This document shows, piece by piece, positions 1-10,217 of a stretch of 64,000 nt of DNA. The number at the start of each line of letters is the position of its first letter. The stretch's first letter is position 1. The position numbers and the translations under genes are program-made. The notes under the pieces were generated by a model, which had not been told where the DNA came from, did not search any database, and worked only from the letters and a program-made list of their open reading frames with translations. This stretch comes from Diaporthe sp. PMI_573 (taxonomy: Eukaryota; Ascomycota; Sordariomycetes; Diaporthales; Diaporthaceae): NCBI GenBank assembly GCA_021399435.1, contig JAJTUP010000023.1:682001-746000 (forward strand). The letters are read 5' to 3'.

Positions 1-495
1 GTGCACCCTGACCAGCAACATCGTCACTCCGAGAAAGACCACCAGCTTCATTAAATCCACACTCGACGAGATGGATCCTTATATCGGCAAACCTGTCAGC
101 GACGCTATAGCCACAATAGCGAAATCGGTCCCAAATATAGCCCCGAGGTCATAAGTGTGGGGCCGCCTACAACCTCGACGATGCATGGTTGTGATGACCG
201 AGACGGAGTTGGATCCCCGGAACGAGACTCTGACTTCAACGGAGAATCCGCGGAGGACAGGAAAAGGATTCGTAGGAGAATCGGTTTACAGAAACACCTG
301 AAGAGCTGACATATCTGCCCCTGCACTCATCTCAGGCTATGGTCTATGGGCCCGCAGATTTGATTCATTTGTCAGGTATGTTATTTTAGACGAGACGTAA
401 TGAATACGCATATGGCACTGGAAAGCATTATCTCGGCAAGAATGTATATTTTTTGCACGATTAACAAGTGACGGCGATTTGGCTTAGTAAGCCGT
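1..495. other. left-edge sequence downstream of the PL4 gene, no firm gene
   Basis: This stretch lies 3' of the rhamnogalacturonan lyase. Two short open plus-strand frames (2-154 and roughly 112-309) have a coding-like look but no start, no recognisable domain and no supporting splice sites. One could be the tail of a gene lying to the left. I do not call a gene here. Confidence 0.3.
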
Positions 496-2630
496 CTAAG
501 CCACTTCCAGCCGTAGGGCATCATATTGCAAATACGTGCTCTCGGGCAGAACTGCATCTTCAGGTGCTGTGGCTCGTGCAGGAAGGGAGAGCACAATAGT
601 GTTCAAGCCTGCCTTGAGTATGCTGGCATCAAAGTTCCACTTATTGCCTGTGACATAGCACGAATCAGACGATCGGGCACCACACGAACTGCTTTGCTTG
701 GATCTTTCATACGGTCAGTTGCGTGTTCGTTCTCGTCGGGCTATGCGTAGGTTGCACTTACGGGATGGTCCAAACAGGGAGAGCTTTTCCATTGAAAACC
801 ACAGTGTAAGGCAAATTGCCAAAGGGCTTACTGTCGCTATCAGTATTACCTGCGGACGTCTTCACACCGGCCAACTGGATAGTGAAGGTTGCCTTGGTCT
901 TCCCTGCCAAGGCCTCGGCGGTGGCGTCAAAGGTGACGGTCCAGTTGTTGACATTGGTGTAGTACGGATCAGGCCGGATACTGTTGCCCTTGCCGCCAAA
1001 GACGCTCCAGTGCATGTAGTTAAAATCGGTAGCGATGTCACTCTTGCCCACGTGGAAGTTGACACCATTTGGGAAGTCTTTGGGGAAATCGTGGACCGCC
1101 CAGTAGAGGCGATACTGATTCGGTGCGTTAGTGCGCGTCGTATCCCTCGCCGTGCCGTGGCGAAACTCGCCACAACTTCGATCGGGTGTGCCGATGCGCC
1201 ATAGCTCCATGCCGGCGGACTCGGGGACCCAGGTTGCGGATGTTCTTGTGGTGCCGCCTGCTTGCACGACAACGCCGTCCTGTGTGTATTGCCCGAAAAT
1301 GCCGTCACCGTAGACGGTCAGGCGGTATGTTCCAGCCTTGACGCGTGGCAGCGTGATGGCACCATTGGAACCGATATAGCCCCAGTACTGGTATGACTTA
1401 GTGTCAAAATTATTGTCTTGAAAGTTGAGCCCGTTGCTAGCAAGAACAGCGACAGCTTTGGAGACACCGGCCGGGAGTGTGATTTGACCTGTCCAAGTAC
1501 CACGACCAGATGTTTGGACATAACCCGGAACGTATTGAGCAATCGAATCATAGAATTGCGCGTTCCAAGATGGGTCCGCGAACTTTCCGGCATCGGCACG
1601 CAGGCTCTGAATTGAGGTACCCTTGGCAGCTTTGTTGAAATAGTAATAAGACTGTCATCTGGGGTTAGTATTTTCAAATGCTGAATGAGATCGTCACCTG
1701 GGCAGCCTTACTGGACCGAAAGTGCGATCGAATCCTCCTGAAAGATCAGGATTCCCATTGCCGTGGTGGTTAGAGACTAGAAAGTCAGCTTATTTGAAAG
1801 AGAACAGAGAGGGGGAAAGGAAAATGCAGGACCAGGTGAGCACCAGCAAATTGTGACATACCAACATAGTTGTATACAATGCCGTCAACAGTCAGATCTG
1901 ACCATTTTGGGCCGTTGTAGAAGGTGTCCTTGGTGTTCATCACGAGCCAAGCTCCATAAACACTCCCGTCGTTCGTACCTGTCCCGTCCGAAAACATACC
2001 GTGGTGGGTGTGGCTCTCCCAAGACTCGGAGAACATGTACTTGGAGAAGTAATCCGACATTTGCTTGCGGTATACCTCGTTCACACCACTACCAGGGACA
2101 TAATAGGTTGTGTCCTGCACGGTCTCGCGGGTTCCGGTGGGTATGACAGACCACATGTCGTTGCTCGATGAGAGCTGGTTCCAGATGGTCGAGGTCGGGC
2201 GGAAGAGGAAGCGCATCTCGCCAAGAGCACCGCCGTTAGGGTATGCTGCACGGCCGAACGTGTGAAGACCGGTCTCGCCGTCTCGAAGGAAGAAGTACGA
2301 CTCCATGACGTGCTTGTCGGCGAAATTGCTGCCCAGCTTCACGCCAGCCCAGGCCGTCCCGGTGCTGTCGGTCCCCTTGTAAAGGGTTCCTGTCCCCGAG
2401 CTCCAATATCCGCCATCGCAGTGGCAATCGAGGTAGAGCCTTCCGCCGGAGCCGAGCAGGTCCTGGCCGTCGAGGGTGATACCACTGACGGTACCGGCGC
2501 TTTTTGAGACTACAATAGAGAGCCTGCCATTGGAGATGTTAATGGTGCTTGACGACTCTGAGGTAGTAATGGCAGCAAAGACAGCCTGAGCCCAGAAGGC
2601 GAGCCCTAAGAGGGTGAATGGACCAACCAT
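496..2630 (-). CDS. rhamnogalacturonan endolyase, polysaccharide lyase family 4, secreted
   Basis: Secreted enzyme that cleaves the rhamnogalacturonan-I backbone of pectin by beta-elimination. Four exons join in phase: 2630-1862, 1776-1712, 1651-762 and 688-496. The introns have donors GTATGT, GTAAGG, GTAAGT and acceptors TAG/CAG, and intron 2 contains an ACTAAC branch site. The product is 638 aa, matching the roughly 650-aa RglB-type PL4 enzymes. Residues 1-19 form a signal peptide (hydrophobic core FTLLGLAFWAQAVFAA). The catalytic beta-sandwich follows, with the family signatures YLDCHCDGGYW, ESWESHTHHGMFSDG and, across intron 1, NYVVSNHHGNGNP. Exon 3 carries the FN3-like middle (KAGTYRLTVYGDG) and the carbohydrate-binding-like C-terminal domain (DFNYMHWSVFG), ending in NKWNFDASILKAGLNT and YLQYDALRLEVA. 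The ATG at 2630 directly precedes the signal peptide. The gene looks intact. Family assignment is firm; substrate preference within PL4 is inferred. Confidence 0.93.
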
Positions 2631-3240
2631 GCTAGCGTTGGTGGCCGATTTCGACAGGGGCCTAATTTCTATCGCAGATTCAATTCAAGCCGTGGAGACA
2701 TAAGCTTGGAATTTATTGACTCTTTGAAATCCACTACTGCCAAGGAGTCAGCGGCAGAGGAGGATATTATTCCGAGGGTGGGGGAGACTTCGCGAGAGAA
2801 GGGACCGAGAAGCGAGCGGAGTGCCAAGTATACAATTCCTTGATTAATTGCATTAGATGATGAGACATTTAGGCTGTTAAAATCACAAGCTGAAGCGATT
2901 GGAGCAGCATGACTAGTTACTTTACAACCAGCTTGATAGGCGGAGTTGCCTACACTTTCTAGGAATGAGCCCCATAGAGATCTATACAGCAAGCTGAGAG
3001 TCCTGCTGTGAGTCCTGTTGTTCCAGAACTCAAGAGTGTGGAGTCACTGTCACTGCCAACTGTCTCTCATGCATTGCCATGAAACTCGGTACACAGTTCA
3101 ATGCCTCTGTTGCCCCTAAAACTAGTAAACTCGTTCTTCTCAGCTCTTGATGTACCCGGTGAATTGAGCTGCTGGCCAAATGTGGATGGTGACGATGATC
3201 TTTTTTTCGCTATGGCTTCAACACAGGCACCTTTGACTAA
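2631..3240. other. intergenic, PL4 promoter side and 5' side of kinase-like gene
   Basis: Shared region between the minus-strand PL4 gene and the plus-strand kinase-like gene. A 107-codon minus-strand open frame (2669-2992) shows no recognisable family. Missing N-terminal exons of the kinase-like gene could lie in the right half, but I could not find an ATP-binding-lobe signature in any frame. Confidence 0.3.
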
Positions 3241-4338
3241 GCACCTGGCTCTGGGCAGGTCTGGGGAAACGATGGCCAGATTGTCCATGAATTCCTGGCA
3301 AAGCGTGTTCTTGTCCTGCCACATGAGGGCCCGAGCTTGAGTGAAGGACTTGTTCGATTTGACAGATCGCTGATATCCCGCATGGCTGCCGCGAAATCTC
3401 TACTCGAGACTTTGCGTGACCTTCATCAAGCCGGCTTTGTACACAGTGGTATGTGTGGTCCCTATGTACCTCCTGATGCGACCAATATCCTCTCTCAAAA
3501 GAAAAGCTCTGGGTTTCTAACGCAAAGATTGTCATTAGATATTGCCTTGGGAAACGTATTATGGAAAATTGATCCTGCTTTCGTGCTAGACATCACGGCC
3601 AACCAGGTCAAGGCCCTTGGTGCCCCAACAAAACGCATGCGGCTCACGGAGGGAGAGGGACTAAAGACTGGTCATCGGGTCATGCCGGTCGATTTTCCGC
3701 GCCAGAAACTAAGTAGGGAGGTCTGTTTGGCAGACTTTGGATTACTCCTTCCAGCCGATAAGACGACAGTCCAGTACAAGCTGCAGGGGACACCAGAATA
3801 TCTGGCGCCCGAACGCTTCCACGGCTGCGATCCAAGCCCTGCGAGCGATATGTGGAGCTTCATGGCCATATTTGTTTACCTCTATCTGGGCAAAATGGCG
3901 TTTCCAGACGTATCCCTTATTGGTGGGAGTCCAGAGGTATACTTGTACAGAATATGGGAGAACCTCGGCTCGCTCCCCGCCAAGTGGAAGACACCCACGA
4001 CGCCCGAGTACGGTATATCTTACGCATCACAATCTGAAGCTCTCGGACCCGACCCACCAAAGACCAGGTTCCCAAGCAGGCTTCACGAGGATTGGACTAA
4101 AGATGTTACAACTCGCCTGGAAAATTGTAGCGCAATGGCCGAGACCAGTAAAGACGCAGAGGTAGTAAGGACAGTGAAGAGGCTAAAAGAGGAGCTTAAG
4201 GTGAAGAAGGAAGCAGAGACACATGCTCTCAAGGTTATACATAGTGTTTTCCGCTATGAGCCTAGCCACCGTCTAACGGCAGAGCAGCTGCTGGCTGATC
4301 CTGACTGGATTAAGCTGATGAAACTTTGTAGTGTTTAA
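3241..4338 (+). CDS. protein kinase-like protein, N-terminal lobe not found (possible pseudogene)
   Basis: The C-lobe of an eukaryotic-type protein kinase is clear. The frame is open from 3241 (reads NDGQIVHEFLAKRVLVLP before LSEGLVRF). An intron at 3449-3538 (GTATGT donor, TTCTAAC branch, ATTAG acceptor) restores the catalytic loop FVHS-DIALGNVLW, so the catalytic Asp and metal-binding Asn are present, with HSD replacing HRD. Exon 2 has the DFG motif in LADFGLLL, the APE region TPEYLAPERF, subdomain IX SDMWSFM and the terminal PSHRLTAEQLLADPDW. The family resembles the divergent SRPK-like kinases that are expanded in filamentous fungi. The glycine loop and VAIK lysine are missing upstream: a TAA at 3238 closes the frame, and a possible acceptor CAG lies at 3256-3258. 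Either a 5' exon is unresolved or the gene is truncated. Substrate unknown. Confidence 0.6.
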   Translation, partial: APGSGQVWGNDGQIVHEFLAKRVLVLPHEGPSLSEGLVRFDRSLISRMAAAKSLLETLRDLHQAGFVHSGMCGPYVPPDATNILSQKKSSGFLTQRLSLDIALGNVLWKIDPAFVLDITANQVKALGAPTKRMRLTEGEGLKTGHRVMPVDFPRQKLSREVCLADFGLLLPADKTTVQYKLQGTPEYLAPERFHGCDPSPASDMWSFMAIFVYLYLGKMAFPDVSLIGGSPEVYLYRIWENLGSLPAKWKTPTTPEYGISYASQSEALGPDPPKTRFPSRLHEDWTKDVTTRLENCSAMAETSKDAEVVRTVKRLKEELKVKKEAETHALKVIHSVFRYEPSHRLTAEQLLADPDWIKLMKLCSV

Positions 4339-5205
4339 TGAGATAGTCCTCACGCCATATGGCAACGAAGGCACAAGTTGACTGTGAAGAATTGGTGATT
4401 TACAATATTAAGAGCTGTGAGCAAGTTCTAGGTGCATTTTCCGATAGGCAAGCCCCTGGAGAAAAATGCACCCAGAACTGGCCGCAGTAACTGGCCTGAG
4501 GTACCCCACACCGGTCAGTTTGTACCCCATCCATGATTCGGGCATGGGGTAATTTACAGCAGCCAGGCTACTAGATACTATAGGATAGAAAGAAGTATTT
4601 ATAGGCATTAGCCGTCGATGTTATAAAAGTAACCCCATCTTGTTGTACTATGGTGGTTGGGGTAAAAAACGGGCATCCAGGTCAGGTATTTGCGGGAACA
4701 GATCCACTGGGGCCCACCAGTACTTTCTCAGCCAGAACAGCCAAAAAGCTACAAAACGCACGGATCAGGTAGACTCAGTAGGGGTGCCCTTTTTTCTGTA
4801 CGATACCATAGTACGGAAGGATGTAGACCGCACGATGTGAGCAATAAAAAGCGGAGAGAATATCGCTAACCGTCTGGTTTTAATGAGGCCAAGGTAGAGG
4901 TTGTTTTTCCAACAAAGAGGCGCGGATGAGGGGTTGGCTGATCGTTGGCTGGCCTACGGCACTAAGATCTTATCGATAAGACCCAACTGACCAATCCACG
5001 CACAAAAAACATATTGCACCAAGCAGCCCGTGTAGCTTAAGCTCCGCTCAGAGCGCCACCTCGCAAGCTCGGGTCACTCTTCGCTACGCTTAATTAGTCA
5101 CCGATAAAAAAGTCTTTACGACATCGCTACATCCCTCCCTCTCTAACCTCTCTCTTTTCCGTCAATCAATTCACCTAGTGGACGTACAGACCAGACAAAG
5201 ACCCC
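4339..5205. other. intergenic, promoter region of chorismate synthase
   Basis: No gene is visible. The last 150 bases are pyrimidine-rich (CCCTCCCTCTCTAACCTCTC around 5132-5151), as is common in 5' leaders of highly expressed ascomycete genes. No TATA box or clear Gcn4/CPC1 site was found; TTAGTCA at 5094-5100 differs from the CPC1 consensus by one base. Confidence 0.4.
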
Positions 5206-6559
5206 ATGTCGACATTTGGCCACTACTTTCGCGTGACGACGTGAGTCTTTTCCCTCCACTAAACTGCTAGGAACGCAAGACAACAGCCTACTGACCTCCA
5301 TCGTCACAGCGCCGGCGAGTCCCACGGCAAGACCGTCTCCTGTATCATCGAGAACTGCCCGCCAGGGCTGTCCCTCGTCGAGTCCGACATCCAGCCGCAG
5401 CTCGATCGCCGGCGCCCGGGCCAGTCGGCCATCACTACCCCGCGCGACGAGAAGGACCGTGTGACTATAGGATCAGGATGCGAATTTGGGCGCACGTGTG
5501 ACAACCCTGCAGCAAGTCATAATGTTTGCCATGATGCTAATACCTTAGGGTCGCAGATTGGGCACACCCATACTCCTGACCGTGCCTAACGAGGATCAAC
5601 GCCCTCACGACTATGGCTCGAAGACCATCGACCTCTACCCGCGCCCCTCCCACGCCGACTGGACTTACCTTGAGAAGTATGGTACCAAGGCCTCCTCTGG
5701 GGGCGGCCGGAGCAGCGCCCGCGAGACTATTGCCCGCGTCGCCGCCGGCGCTGTTGCCGAGAAATGGCTGCGCGAGGCCTACGGCGTCGAGATCGTTGCT
5801 TTTGTTTCCTCGGTTGGCAACATCAAGCTCTTTGAGGACAGGCCTATAACCGATAGCGACGATATCGACTCCCTGAGTGGCAACCCTAGGTTCCTCGAGT
5901 TTGTTGACTCCCTAACCCGCGAGAAGGTAGATGAGTTTCTTCCCGTGCGCTGCCCTGATACTACCGTTGCGAAGCGTATGGAGGATAAGATTGCCGAGCT
6001 TCGCGATCAGCACGACTCTACTGGTGGTACCGTAACCTGTATCATTCGCGGGTGCCCCTCCGGCCTTGGCGAGCCGTGCTTTGATAAGCTTGAGGCTCTC
6101 CTTGCCCACGCTATTATGTCTATTCCTGCTACTAAGGGCTTTGAGATTGGCTCTGGCTTCCGCGGCGCCGAGATGCGCGGATCCCGCCACAACGACCCCT
6201 TCGTGTCTATCGCCGTCGCCGACGATGCGACGCCGAGCGCTAGCGCTGGCATTCCTCCCTCCCGCCTGCAGACCAAGACGAACCACTCCGGCGGTACCCA
6301 GGGCGGCATCTCCAACGGCATGCCCATCTTCTTCCGCGTTGCGTTCAAGCCCCCCGCTACAATCTCCCAGGACCAGACTACTGCTCGCTACGACGCTTCG
6401 GGCGAGGGCATCCTGGCCGCCAAGGGCCGTCACGATCCTAATGTTGCTCCTCGCGCGGTTCCTATCGTCGAGGCCATGGCCGCTCTGACTATTGCTGATG
6501 CCCTCATGGCTCAGCACGCGAGGCAGATGGGCATGAAGATTGCCGCAGCTGGACGGTAG
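5206..6559 (+). CDS. ARO2: chorismate synthase
   Basis: Catalyses the last step of the shikimate pathway, 5-enolpyruvylshikimate-3-phosphate to chorismate, using reduced FMN. The product is the precursor of Phe, Tyr and Trp. Three exons join in phase: 5206-5240, 5310-5495 and 5557-6559; both introns are short (69 and 61 nt), the second with a GCTAAT branch site. The product is 407 aa, the normal fungal length. The start is [11 protein letters not shown] with AGESHGK across intron 1. Family signatures are [17 protein letters not shown], the flavin-binding [12 protein letters not shown] segment, the [16 protein letters not shown] block and [13 protein letters not shown]. Fungal chorismate synthases are bifunctional and carry their own NADPH:FMN oxidoreductase activity; that is family knowledge, not read here. 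Apparently intact, and a conserved core gene inside an otherwise accessory-looking region. Confidence 0.96.
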
Positions 6560-6982
6560 TACATTTCGGCCACGTAAGGAACAATCGAAGGGCGGCCTCG
6601 GGAAGCGTCGGCGCTCACGCAAGAGGACGCGAAGGGTATTTCGTCAGCGACGATGAGAGAATCCGGCCGTGCGAGGAAGACAAAACGGACAGTAGCAGAT
6701 GGTGAATGATCCAGCGTCGGCGTCCGTCTTAAGGGAGTACGAATGCTCGACTACGTCACCGCCAAGGGATCATCTTTGGCACCAAAAAACAAACAACCGC
6801 CATACTTAAATGCGAAGTATTTCCCACTGCAGGATAACAGAGACTAGCTTCGTGAAAAACCTCAATCAAATATATTCCGCAAAAGAATCAGCACTTCTCT
6901 AGACTTGATCTCGTTAACATTAATTTCGCGTGATAAAGCGAGACATCTTGGCATGGTTTCGTAATTCTATCCATTGCCGCTC
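6560..6982. other. intergenic between convergent genes
   Basis: Separates the 3' ends of chorismate synthase and the decayed minus-strand exonuclease/zinc-repeat locus. No coding frame or repeat is recognisable. Confidence 0.4.
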
Positions 6983-9900
6983 TCAATCTGCCTCCCTCAT
7001 TTTGGCGACTTCGAGCTTTTCGTGGTAACGTCTCCTGGCTTTCGCTCTGCTGTACTCTGCCAATCGGCATGGTGCACACCTCTTCGGACGCTGACCTTTA
7101 ATGCCAACTTGTAATTGCTTTCCGCAGTCGCAGCAGACTGGATCCGGCTGGGCCGGTTTGGCCGCCTGCCTCCTTTCCTCGAACCGCCTCCTTCTGGCTT
7201 TCTTTTCTTCCAACTCGCAGGGCGCACACCTCTTCTTAGGCCTACCGTTAATGCCAATCTGCGCCCGTCCTCTGCAATCACAGAAGATTGGTTCTGGCTT
7301 GTCCACGGTCAGTTGAGCGGCCTTTCTCCTTTTCTGGCGTTCCCTCCTTCTGTCGTTTCTAAGTTTTACCGCACATGACGCACATCTTTATTTGCCGACT
7401 CTTCCTGGCTCTCTGCAATCACAGCAAATGGCGTCTGGCCTGCCGAGGGCTTCGAGGAAGTCCGCTGCTTTCGATTCGTCTTCAATCTTTTTTTGACAAG
7501 GCTCACACCTTGGTTTGTTATATCTCCCTGGCCCTTCGCAATCGCAGCAGACGGGTGGCAGGATTCCTTGGGCGGCACGCTTTTTCGCTCTCCTTTTTCG
7601 TTTGTTGTCTATATGGAATTTATATTGACAAGAAGAGCATCTCTTCTTTGTGTGGACTGGGACTGGCAGCTGTTCTCCACAATCAAGACAAAAGACGACA
7701 TTTATGATGAGTCGGGTGTGACGCCTTTTCTTTCTCGCTCTTGTGGCATTCTGAGCACGTCGTTTCACACATACTTTTTGGCAAACCTCGCATCTTTTCT
7801 TGCCGACTCGTCCTCGCCGTCCGCAGTCGGAACAAATGGCTTTTGCGGCTAATCGTGCCTCGTGGCGCTTTAAGCAACTGGCACACCTGATCGATTCTCC
7901 AGGAAAGGGCAAAAACTTGACGCCACAGTCAACGCAACGTTTAGCTTCAGCGCGTCTCTTGGCTTTTTTCAATTCCGAATCTTCTACTCGCCGCCTAGTG
8001 GTGAATTTTTCTTGGCATTGTTGGCACCGACGACGCTCGGGTGGTACTGGTTTCTTGCAATCGCAACAGAGTCTGTCTCCTAGCTAGTGCTCCGGACGAC
8101 AAAAACGACGCGGTCGCCGATTCCCATCGGCGTTCAAGCTGTTTTCCTTCTCCATGCGACGCTCCATGGCTAGCAAACAAGTCGGACATATGCGCTGCTT
8201 CCCGTTCTGCGCCACGCCACAGTCGATACAACGATTTTGATCGGCGCCACTCCTTGTCCTGCCTCGGGGCCGCTTGGCCTTGTCGTTGCAACGGCGACAC
8301 TCCGTTAGCCAACTGGGTGTGTTGCCGCCACAAGACACACACTTGATGGGGTTGCATTTACGGCACTGTCCGGCCTTGATGCACCGGGTACCGCATGTGT
8401 CGCAATACTTCAAACTGGTAGTCTCATATAAGCCAAGCAACGCCATGTCGATCTCCTTGGCATCACCCATCGTAGGTGCCAAATCTGGCAAGGTAATGTG
8501 CATGGGTTCGATATTGATGCCAAGAATGTACCCCATTTGATGCTGCATTGACGTCTTGGTAAGCCTGCCGAACCAGGCTCTCGGCGGCTTGGCTCACGAC
8601 GAGTGGAGGCATGGGCTGCGGGAGCGACGTCCGTCTCGAGACGCACGTAGCGCCTCCCATGTCGACGTGATCAAGTTGTCTTGCTTTTTTGTGCGCGAAA
8701 CGTATGCACCCTGCGAGCCAAGGTGACGCGCTTTTTCCCAGAGATGCGTGTAGATTCTTTTAGGATTGCGAAAGTAGCCCTCGGTTACCAAGTAGACACT
8801 TGTTGCACGCAGTAGCTGGCCCTTTTTATCGTTGGGCCTCGTTTGCATCTGCGTCTGCAGAAAAGAGCAACATAATGATTCCTCTCTTGCTGTCCAACGA
8901 ATCGAGCCCACAGGTACAGCATAGCCAGACTCGGAACTCTCGTGGTCCTCGTCAAAAAGGCGCAAAATGGGAACGGCAGCTTTTGGAATTATCACCTTGC
9001 CTTGATGATACTTTTTTTGTCGAGTGGACATAATATCCATCAGCATATGCGAATCGACTAGGGCATCGTGCTATCGGAATACCAAGCTAGACGGCGCGTA
9101 TATGGCGCAAACATATCCAAGTTGGTAACCGGGAAGACTTGGACTGGAGTACTGTAGCCACTGCATCGGCGAGACCCAGCTGGTGATCTCCGGTAGCACA
9201 TCATCAGGATTATATCCTGCCCTTGACAAGTTTCTCTCGTATAGCACTCGATCATGCGGATGCCTTGACCATTCCGCGATCTGTAGGTCCGGAGCTTTCT
9301 CTTTAAGCAGCCTCCACTGCTCGTTGAGCCAGGCCACGCTATACCCCTGAGGGGGCTGTGTGGATGGAGATCCAAATGCTCTTCGGGGCCCTATGGATTC
9401 AACACTGGTGAGTCTCCCTCCATTCACGTCGATGGCAAGCTGCCATAGCTCCTGAACTGTTGCACAGTCGTGATGGATGTGACCGGAGAACACCACGCGT
9501 TGATTTGAGTCGACGACCGCTGCTTGGACCAGAAGCTGTCCGACCGCCTCAGTATCTGTCGCGTAGAAGTTGTTCGAGTCACGAATTCTGTCGAGGCATT
9601 CGATCTCATCCTCCGACAAGACTCCAAATATCGTCAAAGGGTCCTCAAACCACCGTCTAGCGTCATCTGGGGTTAGCAAATCGCAGTTCGTGTTGCGATT
9701 TAAATTCTCCCAAACCACATTTCGCACATGTGATGTAGAGACACTCAAGCCGACGGCCATCATCGCGTGTTCTTGGCAAAACTGTGTCCCAATGGAAGAT
9801 TGCTTCTCGCATCCGAGTCTCTCGCATTTCGTGACTTCGGTCAATTGCTCTCGCCATTTGCCCTTTGCGAACATGCCATTCACTAGCTCACGAACTGCCC

Positions 9901-10113
9901 TACATGTCTCACAAATCTGTGGTAGGACCATTGTGAGTTGAGGTAGGCCGTGGACGTTCTGTTTCTGGCCCGTACGAACGATGGTGTTTCTGAGGGAGAT
10001 GATACGACGTTTTGCGCAACTAATGGCATCTGTAGCACCGGCACATCGTATACCTTCACGATAGTATAGTTAACCATCGTATCGCGGGGATCCGAGTGAC
10101 ACTTGGTAAGCAT
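6983..10113 (-). pseudogene. decayed DEDDh 3'-5' exonuclease fused to a multi-copy CxxC zinc-ribbon array
   Basis: A 5' exon (10113 or 10077 down to 9976) joins by a 59-nt intron (9975-9917, GTACGG donor, CACAG acceptor) to one reading frame running from 9916 to 6983. That frame has a DEDDh exonuclease fold: motif I YATDTEAV (D codon at 9556), a motif II candidate HDRVLYERNL (near 9253), and motif III HDALVDSHML (H at 9070, D at 9055). A Myb/SANT-like stretch (RWTAREESLCCSFL) follows. Then come at least 11 repeats of the form CxDC-x(7-20)-RCxxC between about 8404 and 7070. Four stops interrupt this single frame with no frameshift: TAG 9071-9073, TGA 8594-8596, TAG 8084-8086, TAA 7388-7390. 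Homology continues across each stop, except that continuity is less certain at 8594. Ordinary introns do not explain them. I know of no named family with this architecture. Nucleic-acid processing is inferred. Confidence 0.72.
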
Positions 10114-10217
10114 ATAATTGAAATTGGGACGTGCTTTGACCTACTCATTTTGTAGAGATTAAAGTTGTATATTTCATCTTCGGCTCGGAAGTCGGCATGC
10201 TCACACAACTTGGTTGG

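Noticed and set aside
2..154. Open plus-strand frame at the left edge ending in TAA, possible 3' end of a gene
   Set aside because: Only about 50 codons, no domain, and a competing frame continues to 309; chance cannot be excluded.
2669..2992. 107-codon minus-strand frame upstream of PL4
   Set aside because: No family resemblance, and it lies in the PL4 promoter.
5094..5100. TTAGTCA as a Gcn4/CPC1 site before chorismate synthase
   Set aside because: One mismatch to TGA(C/G)TCA and only a single copy; too weak.
8410..8660. Alternative minus-strand frames across 8463-8660 and 8410-8646 that might bypass the TGA at 8594 by splicing
   Set aside because: The only in-phase GTGAGC...GCAG intron would be 33 nt, below plausible fungal intron size, and the 55-nt alternative shifts out of the Cys-repeat frame.
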